Positions 6,536 to 11,242 of a stretch of 11,242 nucleotides of DNA are shown here, piece after piece. The notes beneath the pieces are model-generated. The model had not been told where the DNA came from. It searched no databases and saw only the letters and a program-made list of their open reading frames with translations. Source of the DNA: Anaerolineae bacterium (GTDB lineage Bacteria; Chloroflexota; Anaerolineae; Anaerolineales; Villigracilaceae); the NCBI GenBank assembly GCA_017303735.1, contig JAFLCF010000143.1, forward strand, positions 1 through 11,242. Direction: 5' to 3'. Numbering within the stretch: the stretch's first letter is position 1; each line of letters begins with the position of its first letter. The translations under genes were made by a program, and so were the position numbers.

Positions 6536-7825
6536 TTACTGCTTCCTCACCCGGTTTGCAATAAGTGAAGCGCCGGTGGATGGAGTTGGAGCATCACTCC
6601 CCGCTTCGATGGGTTCATCACCGTTGTAGGTTCGCAATTGGGGCCATTTCAAAATGATCAACATTGTTCCAACAATACAGCCAATGCCGCCGGTGATGAC
6701 GGCAAAAGGCGCGCCGAAGAACTGTGCCATGGCTCCAGCTTCGATCTCACCGAGTTGCGGTCCGCCCATGAAGAAGATCTGGTTGATGCTGGTCATGCGC
6801 CCGCGGACGTGATCGGGGGTCTGCAATTGCCGGATGGTATTTCGCACAATGGTGCTGACTCCGTCCGCACCGCCGGTGATTGCAATGGCGAACCAGGCAA
6901 CAATGAAGGAGCGTGTTATGCCAAAAATAATGGTTGCGATCCCAAAAATGATGACAGCCACCACAAAGACCATCCCCTGCCTGCGAATCTCTTTGACTTG
7001 CGAAATAACCAATGCGACCGCAACCGCTCCTACCGCAGAGGCAGCAGAGAGATAGCCATATTCAACCACACCCACATTCAACACATCTTTGGCGATGATG
7101 GGCATGAGGGTGCTGGCAGAAGCAAAGAAGGTGGCTACAAAATCAACCATCATGGTGGAGAAGATGATCGGTCTGGCAAGGATAAAACGGATGCCATCCT
7201 TGATCGCGTCGAGATTGATGCCCGCTGTTTTTTCAGCTATGGCTTGCGGCACGTCACCGATCATGAACAGGGCGAACAATACTGCAACAAAAGAGAGTGC
7301 ATTGAAATAATAGACCGCTTCCTGGGCAAAATAGGCAATGACAAATCCGGTCAGCGCGGGACCAATCACTGCACCTGCTTGAAAAGCAGCGAAGGTCATA
7401 CTGAAGGCATTGGGCAAGTCCTTTTTCGGCACGAGGTTGGGAATCAACGCCTGGCGGGAAGGTCCATCGAAGGCGACGACGACAGCCTGCAAGGCGGTGA
7501 TGATGTAAATATGCCAGATGGTGACCTGCCCAAATTGGGTGAACAAGGCCAAGGTCAACGCAAGAAGCGCGGCAATCGATTGAGTCACAAACATGACCTT
7601 GCGCCGGTCAACTGAATCTGCAAGCGCGCCGCCGATCAAGGAAAAAATGATGATGGGCAGGATACGCGCCACACCGATGCCACCGAGGGCAATCGGGTTT
7701 TCATTCAGTTGGTTGATATGCCAAAATAAAGCCCAGAGTTGCATCTGGGTTCCAGTGATGGAGATAAGTTGCCCAAGCCAGAGGTAAAAGAATTTTTTAT
7801 GGGTTAATGATGGAGGGATATGCAT
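6536..7825 (-). CDS. EntS-like MFS efflux transporter
   Basis: A 429-residue major facilitator superfamily permease of the MFS_3/enterobactin-exporter type, predicted to be a proton-driven exporter in the inner membrane with about twelve helices. The MFS motif A is present in loop 2-3 (GGALADSVDRRK, 65-76). Further family marks are FDGPSRQALIPNLVPKKDLP (119-138) and the second-half RQLQTPDHVRGRMTSINQ (332-349), both typical of EntS relatives. The C-terminal tail, about 30 residues rich in Asp, Glu, Pro and Ser/Thr, is cytoplasmic. The start ATG at 7825 has no recognisable Shine-Dalgarno; the gene lies 34 nt after the NAD synthetase stop with no terminator between, so it is probably the last gene of that operon. 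The substrate cannot be read from sequence; a siderophore, drug or small metabolite is possible. A link to NAD metabolism is only positional. Confidence 0.85.
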   Translation of the reverse strand: MHIPPSLTHKKFFYLWLGQLISITGTQMQLWALFWHINQLNENPIALGGIGVARILPIIIFSLIGGALADSVDRRKVMFVTQSIAALLALTLALFTQFGQVTIWHIYIITALQAVVVAFDGPSRQALIPNLVPKKDLPNAFSMTFAAFQAGAVIGPALTGFVIAYFAQEAVYYFNALSFVAVLFALFMIGDVPQAIAEKTAGINLDAIKDGIRFILARPIIFSTMMVDFVATFFASASTLMPIIAKDVLNVGVVEYGYLSAASAVGAVAVALVISQVKEIRRQGMVFVVAVIIFGIATIIFGITRSFIVAWFAIAITGGADGVSTIVRNTIRQLQTPDHVRGRMTSINQIFFMGGPQLGEIEAGAMAQFFGAPFAVITGGIGCIVGTMLIILKWPQLRTYNGDEPIEAGSDAPTPSTGASLIANRVRKQ

Positions 7826-7859
7826 TTAGGTGTCAGGTTTCTGGTGCGAAGTGTTAGGA

Positions 7860-8687
7860 TTAAGTTCCCCAGTCGCGGAGATAGAGGAAGTCGTAGCCAA
7901 TGGTGCGATTGCTGACCTTGGCGATTGGCGGCTGCATACGTTTGAATTGATTGCGGCGGATGCGTGTGGTGACAGTGTTAACGAATTTCTCGTTGAAGCC
8001 TGCCTCCACCGCCTCTTGCGGACTGTAACGTTGGTCTACCAAAAGATAGAGGAGTCTATCCACCTCTTCATAGGTAAAGCCCAGTTCTTTTTCGTCGGTT
8101 TGGTCTGCCCACAGATCGGCAGAAGGCGGCTTGTCAATGATCGGCGCGGGGATTTTCATGGCACGAGAAAGCTCACGCACCTGGGTCTTGTACAAGTCGC
8201 CAATGGGGTTGATCGCGCAAGCGGAATCGCCATAGATGGTGCTATACCCCAGCAGGATCTCGGTCTTGTTGCTTGTGCCAACCGCCAGAGCCTTATACGC
8301 CTCAGACTGATCGTACAAAACGATCATGCGCGCCCGCGCCATGATATTGCCTTTGCGAACATTCGACATTTCCGGTTCTCGGTTGATGAGCGCTTCGACC
8401 ATATCAGTGATCTCAATGGTCTTGCTTTGGATGCCAAGCTGGTCGATCAGCAATTGCGCATCAGACAGAGAGTTTGCAGAGGAAGCGCGATACGGCAGGC
8501 GCAAGGCAAGCACATTCTCTGCGCCGAGGGCATCAACGGCAAGCATACAAGAGAGCGCTGAATCCAAGCCGCCCGAAAGGTTGATGATGGCACGGGTCAT
8601 GCCGACTCTTGTAATCTCTGATTTGATGAAGCCGCTCAAGATCTCTCGTGCAAGATCGGTATTGATGGAAAGGTTGATATCAGCCAC
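7860..8687 (-). CDS. nadE: NAD synthetase, ATP-dependent amidation domain
   Basis: A 275-residue NAD+ synthetase that adenylates deamido-NAD with ATP and amidates it with ammonia, the last step of NAD synthesis, in the cytoplasm. Visible signatures are the ATP pyrophosphatase loop SGGLDS (38-43), RKGNIMARAR (111-120), GTSNKTE (137-143), YGDSA (152-156) and KPPSADLW..QTDE.ELG (186-203). Length matches stand-alone ammonia-type NadE. The start is a GTG at 8685-8687 that overlaps the last 8 bases of the glutaminase gene (GTGGCTGA), with no good Shine-Dalgarno, so translation is probably coupled to termination of the upstream gene. In many bacteria the same two domains are one chain of about 550 residues; here they sum to 558. 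The neighbouring glutaminase should supply ammonia. The next gene downstream is the MFS exporter. Confidence 0.93.
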   Translation of the reverse strand: MADINLSINTDLAREILSGFIKSEITRVGMTRAIINLSGGLDSALSCMLAVDALGAENVLALRLPYRASSANSLSDAQLLIDQLGIQSKTIEITDMVEALINREPEMSNVRKGNIMARARMIVLYDQSEAYKALAVGTSNKTEILLGYSTIYGDSACAINPIGDLYKTQVRELSRAMKIPAPIIDKPPSADLWADQTDEKELGFTYEEVDRLLYLLVDQRYSPQEAVEAGFNEKFVNTVTTRIRRNQFKRMQPPIAKVSNRTIGYDFLYLRDWGT

Positions 8688-9531
8688 GGGAGAGAATCCT
8701 GTCTAATTCTTTTTGTACAAGGGCAGTCCGCTCGTCACGCAGCAAAGGCAGGCGTGCACGTGTGCGGCGCAATTGGTTCAGGTCCATTTCGGCAAATGTG
8801 AGGGCTTCTTCATTGTACGGACCATGCGCCAGTTCTTCACCAGTTGGGTCGAAGAGCGTTGCACCTCCCCAGAAATGCAAGCCGTCTTCATAGCCAACAC
8901 GGTTTGCATGTGCCACAAAGGAAGTGAACATGCTGGCATAGGCTTTGGTAACACGTTCAACCCAGCGGGCAGATTCGAGCTTCTCTTTGTCGTTCAGTCC
9001 GCGCCCCGGTGAGGCGGAAGAAAAAAGCATGATGTCGGCGCCATCCAGCCAAAGCAGGTAAGGAGGCGAAGCATGCCAAAAATCTTCGCAGATGAGCATG
9101 CCCATGCGTCCAAATTTGGTATCGAAGGCACGCACCGAATCTCCCCAGGCAAAGAAGCGCCCTTCGTCGAAGAGCCCATAGGTTGGCAGGTACACTTTGT
9201 GATGCACATGCAAAACTTTGCCGCCAGAAAGATAGGCAGAGGCAATGAAGAAGCGGTGGCGGGAGTCTTCATCTACAAAGCCAACAACCAGGTCAAGGTC
9301 ATGCGAGGCGGCGAGGAGCGGCTTGAAGATGGGGTCATCAGTATTGGGCTTATGTGCAACAGAGGCAACTAAATCCTGAAGGACATACCCCGTTAGAGAA
9401 AGTTCGGGAAAAACCAACAGGTCGGCTTTCTGTGCTTTTGCCTTTTCAATAAAATCGAGATGTTTGGCGAGGTTGGCTTCCACATCTCCGAGCTTGGTGT
9501 TGATCTGTGCAAGAGCAAGATTAAGTTTCAT
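8680..9531 (-). CDS. carbon-nitrogen hydrolase, glutaminase subunit for NAD synthetase
   Basis: A 283-residue nitrilase-superfamily amidohydrolase that should release ammonia from glutamine for the synthetase encoded by the overlapping downstream gene. The Glu-Lys-Cys triad is complete: E43 in FPELSLTGY, K112 in HHKVYLPTYG, C148 in LICEDFW. FDEGRFF (121-127) and the end LPLLRDERTALVQKELDRIL are characteristic of the amidotransferase domain of glutamine-dependent NadE. Unlike the usual fused enzyme, the chain stops at a TGA just before the synthetase, in a different frame. The ATG at 9531 is preferred over the preceding in-frame GTG at 9534, which would only add one residue. No Shine-Dalgarno is seen. 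It is the first gene of the glutaminase-nadE-MFS set, 63 nt after the stop of the protease gene and past its terminator. A different amidase role is possible but the overlap argues strongly for NAD synthesis. Confidence 0.88.
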   Translation of the reverse strand: MKLNLALAQINTKLGDVEANLAKHLDFIEKAKAQKADLLVFPELSLTGYVLQDLVASVAHKPNTDDPIFKPLLAASHDLDLVVGFVDEDSRHRFFIASAYLSGGKVLHVHHKVYLPTYGLFDEGRFFAWGDSVRAFDTKFGRMGMLICEDFWHASPPYLLWLDGADIMLFSSASPGRGLNDKEKLESARWVERVTKAYASMFTSFVAHANRVGYEDGLHFWGGATLFDPTGEELAHGPYNEEALTFAEMDLNQLRRTRARLPLLRDERTALVQKELDRILSRG

Positions 9532-9538
9532 CACAGGA

Positions 9539-9544
9539 ATCTTA
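9539..9544 (-). promoter_or_regulatory. possible -10 box (TAAGAT) for the glutaminase-nadE operon
   Basis: The minus strand reads TAAGAT (TANNNT pattern, four of six consensus bases) 7 nt before the ATG at 9531. The gene lacks a Shine-Dalgarno, and the box lies just past the terminator of the protease gene. The arrangement resembles the near-leaderless starts at 1985 and 2042, but the match is weak. Confidence 0.25.
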
Positions 9545-9549
9545 CCACT

Positions 9550-9589
9550 AAAAAATACAAGACCTGTCAGGTTTGCTCCAACAGGTCTT
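9550..9589 (-). terminator. intrinsic terminator of the protease gene
   Basis: On the minus strand, 5 nt after the stop of the protease gene, AAGACCTGT pairs perfectly with ACAGGTCTT (9 bp) around a 13-base loop, followed by GTATTTTTT. On the plus strand the left arm also contains the alternative palindrome ACCTG-T-CAGGT, so the site may derive from a small palindromic repeat. Confidence 0.8.
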
Positions 9590-9594
9590 TAAAA

Positions 9595-11088
9595 TTATTC
9601 GGTCACCACGATCTGAACCGTATCCTCTTGCTCTGTAGAGTTGGTCACGGTAACGGTCACTCCCTCCACCGTTAAAGACTCGCCCAACCCCAGCGGAGAT
9701 TGGATACGATAAGGATCTCCATCCGAAGCAGGCAGGACTTTTATCGTCCCCTCGCCAGAATAAATGGATGTATCAGCTATATAGACCAGCACACCCGGCT
9801 TGACAAGTCCCGCATCCACCCCTAAGGGACGGCGGGATTCTACAACCACAGCCTTGTTCTCGCTGAGAGGGATGATGACCGCCTTAACACCGCCCTCCGT
9901 TTCGATCGGCGTGAGGGTGGTGGTCTGATCGGCAGTGGTCTGGCAAACAATCTGTGAATCTTCGAGCCATTTCAACTGCCAGCGTTCAAAAGCAAAATAC
10001 CCCGGCGCACTGCCATCAATGTAGCCCATCAAACTGAAGTCACCTACAAAGCGGTGTTGGTCGGGGTAATTGTTGACATCGTATTGGTACGCATACAGGT
10101 CGGGCAGCCCCATCATATGACCGGTTTCGTGGTTGAGCCAAAAGGCTCCCCAAGCTGGCAAATCTGCGCCGGAGGTGACACCATTGGCAAAGGTCTTGCC
10201 ATCCGCCACATACCCGGCACCGGGCGCAGCGCCCAAAGCAGGTCCATAGGGAATGGCAGTTGCCTGCGGAGGAACAAGCACAACTACAGAATCTGCACTG
10301 GAAAAATCGACATTCGCATCAGCAAGGGTCACAGCTTCCTGAATGAATTCCAAATGCCCATCATAACTACGAATGCCCGCACCGTAATAGGAAGAGGGGT
10401 TACTCAAGCGAAGCCAGACCGGGTAGGGTTCAAGGGTCCAATTCAATTTGCCGTACGACATTTCGCTATAAAAGTCTTCTGCACCCGGTGAAATGATTGC
10501 CAGCAGTTCTTCGGGTTGTTGGGTGGCGGGCACATCAGAAAAATCGGCGAACAAGATGATGGTCTTCACATCTCCAACAGAGGGCATCTTAAACGCCGGG
10601 TTGGGCAGCCCCAACCCTACATTCGTGAATGAACGTGGCGGAAGTTTGCACTCCTCCACAGAGGCTGTTGGGATGGCTGCCAAGATAACTACTTTCTCTG
10701 CTGTGATCTCGTACGCTTGTTGAGACTCATCTGTTGCAATGAACTCACCAATCATCTTCCCAGCGGAGTCGTATATGCGCCAGGCGTGGGTGCTGTAGGT
10801 TGGGATCGTCTCAGACTGGGAAGCTGCCAACTGTATGAACGGGCTTTCAATCCCGTCGAAATCAACCCAGAAAACGTCCACTGGTTCGCTGGAGCGATTG
10901 GTGATCGTCACCTGTACTTCAATAGAGCCATCTCCCGAACGGATCGACGATTGGGTGGCAGACGCTGGCAGAGTAGCCGTCGGTTCGGGCACAGAAACAG
11001 GCTCAGTCTCCGAAGGTGAGGCGGGTTCTGCTCCTCCACAGCCAGAGATCAAAAAGACTATCATCAAAAAGAATAGTTTTGTTCTCAT
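9595..11088 (-). CDS. M6-like metalloprotease lipoprotein with VHL-beta-like domain
   Basis: A 497-residue exported lipoprotein. The signal peptide (MRTKLFFLMIVFLISGC) carries the lipobox ISGC with Cys17, followed by a Pro/Ser/Thr/Glu linker to about residue 45. Residues about 50-128 resemble the von Hippel-Lindau beta domain: ITNRS, FWVDFDG (72-78), then TIPTYSTHAWRIYD (94-107). A zinc-protease domain follows, with HETGHMMGLPD (320-330) matching the HExxHxxGxxD zinc motif, and FSLMGY (351-356) as a Met-turn-like segment, as in M6 (immune inhibitor A-like) peptidases. The C-terminal part after about 385 is beta-rich (SLTVEGVTVTV). The start ATG at 11088 has AAGGAG 5 nt upstream. An in-frame open extension to 11217 is rejected because it runs through tRNA-Ser. 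The gene begins 21 nt after the tRNA terminator and has no clear promoter of its own. It would degrade extracellular protein; targets are unknown. Confidence 0.85.
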   Translation of the reverse strand: MRTKLFFLMIVFLISGCGGAEPASPSETEPVSVPEPTATLPASATQSSIRSGDGSIEVQVTITNRSSEPVDVFWVDFDGIESPFIQLAASQSETIPTYSTHAWRIYDSAGKMIGEFIATDESQQAYEITAEKVVILAAIPTASVEECKLPPRSFTNVGLGLPNPAFKMPSVGDVKTIILFADFSDVPATQQPEELLAIISPGAEDFYSEMSYGKLNWTLEPYPVWLRLSNPSSYYGAGIRSYDGHLEFIQEAVTLADANVDFSSADSVVVLVPPQATAIPYGPALGAAPGAGYVADGKTFANGVTSGADLPAWGAFWLNHETGHMMGLPDLYAYQYDVNNYPDQHRFVGDFSLMGYIDGSAPGYFAFERWQLKWLEDSQIVCQTTADQTTTLTPIETEGGVKAVIIPLSENKAVVVESRRPLGVDAGLVKPGVLVYIADTSIYSGEGTIKVLPASDGDPYRIQSPLGLGESLTVEGVTVTVTNSTEQEDTVQIVVTE

Positions 11089-11109
11089 ATAGACTCCTTT
11101 GTTTTCAAT

Positions 11110-11141
11110 AAAAAAAAGCCCAATCCTATAGATCGAGCTTT
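11110..11141 (-). terminator. intrinsic terminator of tRNA-Ser / possible attenuator
   Basis: On the minus strand, 3 nt past the tRNA, AAAGCTCGATC pairs along all 11 positions (two G-T) with GATTGGGCTTT around the loop TATAG, and a run of eight T begins in the distal arm. It ends 21 nt before the protease ATG, so read-through would supply that gene. Confidence 0.85.
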
Positions 11142-11144
11142 CTG

Positions 11145-11231
11145 CGGAGAGGGAGGGATTCGAACCCTCGGTGGACCGGAGCCCACAACAGTTTTCGAGA
11201 CTGTCCCATTCAACCACTCTGGCACCTCCCC
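11145..11231 (-). tRNA. tRNA-Ser(CGA)
   Basis: The 87-base minus-strand sequence folds as a class II tRNA. It has a 7-bp acceptor stem (GGGGAGG with CCTCTCC, one G-T), a D arm (CCA/TGG), anticodon stem ACAGT/ACTGT with loop CTCGAAA giving anticodon CGA, a long variable arm (GTGG/CCAC) and T arm GAGGG-TTCGAAT-CCCTC. The discriminator base is G73, usual for serine. The 3' CCA is not encoded (CAG follows), so it must be added after transcription. It reads the serine codon UCG. Its promoter lies outside the window. Confidence 0.97.
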
Positions 11232-11242
11232 AAATTTTGAAG

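Noticed and set aside
6638..7615. Long plus-strand ORF of 325 codons
   Set aside because: It is antisense to the MFS gene, and its His/Asp/Gly/Asn-rich, low-complexity translation is typical of a shadow of hydrophobic codons; no domain is recognisable.
7830..8561. Plus-strand ORF of 243 codons
   Set aside because: It is antisense to nadE, whose motifs are unmistakable; there is no Shine-Dalgarno or domain.
8680..8720. Programmed frameshift joining glutaminase and synthetase
   Set aside because: No slippery heptamer or downstream structure is seen at the overlap; the nearby A run is about 20 bases before the stop and not a classical site. Start-stop overlap explains the arrangement better.
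11089..11217. In-frame N-terminal extension of the protease ORF (43 extra residues, 540 in total)
   Set aside because: It runs through tRNA-Ser and its terminator. The internal ATG at 11088 has a good Shine-Dalgarno and begins a textbook lipoprotein signal peptide.
1..11242. CRISPR array, insertion sequence or prophage
   Set aside because: No regularly spaced repeats, transposase, integrase or terminal inverted repeats of an IS are visible; the tRNA shows no duplicated 3' end within the window that would mark an attachment site.

Overview
The window is ordinary bacterial chromosome, densely coded with short intergenic gaps and no phage, transposon or CRISPR machinery. My best guess at the source is a Chloroflexota (Anaerolineae-like) bacterium. 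This is an inference from three things: lipoproteins with Pro/Thr/Glu-rich linkers, a Tlc/Npt-like membrane protein fused to HEAT repeats and a cyclic-nucleotide domain, and a secreted M6-type protease. There is no rRNA or other marker here to confirm it.

Layout. 1-927 (+): the 3' part of a PAF-acetylhydrolase-like serine lipase/esterase, then an unlisted 55-residue two-helix membrane protein overlapping it by ATGA. 954-1021: a composite palindromic element with two hairpins, lying between convergent genes. 1035-1985 (-): a D-Ala-D-Ala-ligase-like ATP-grasp enzyme. 1986-2041: a 56-bp divergent promoter region in which both genes look nearly leaderless. 2042-5632 (+): a 1061-residue protein (Tlc/NTT-like membrane domain, HEAT repeats, cNMP-binding domain) followed 12 nt later by a small ankyrin protein. 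5713-6459 (+): a lipoprotein with a concanavalin-like beta-sandwich domain, closed by a strong bidirectional terminator.

The rest is read on the minus strand, described in transcription order. tRNA-Ser(CGA) at 11145-11231 has its own terminator. It is followed by an M6-type metalloprotease lipoprotein (9595-11088) carrying what looks like a VHL beta domain. Next come the two halves of a glutamine-dependent NAD synthetase as separate overlapping genes (glutaminase 8680-9531, synthetase 7860-8687), then an EntS-like MFS exporter (6536-7825).

How the genes work together. The glutaminase and synthetase should form one NAD-making unit, in which glutamine-derived ammonia is passed to deamido-NAD. 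The membrane-HEAT-cNMP protein and the ankyrin protein are probably co-transcribed and may form a cyclic-nucleotide-responsive membrane system. The two lipoproteins and the lipase-like enzyme suggest an active cell surface. The items most worth a second look are the VHL-like/M6 protease, the transporter-like protein lacking the canonical nucleotide-translocase motif, the split NAD synthetase, and the apparently leaderless divergent promoters.
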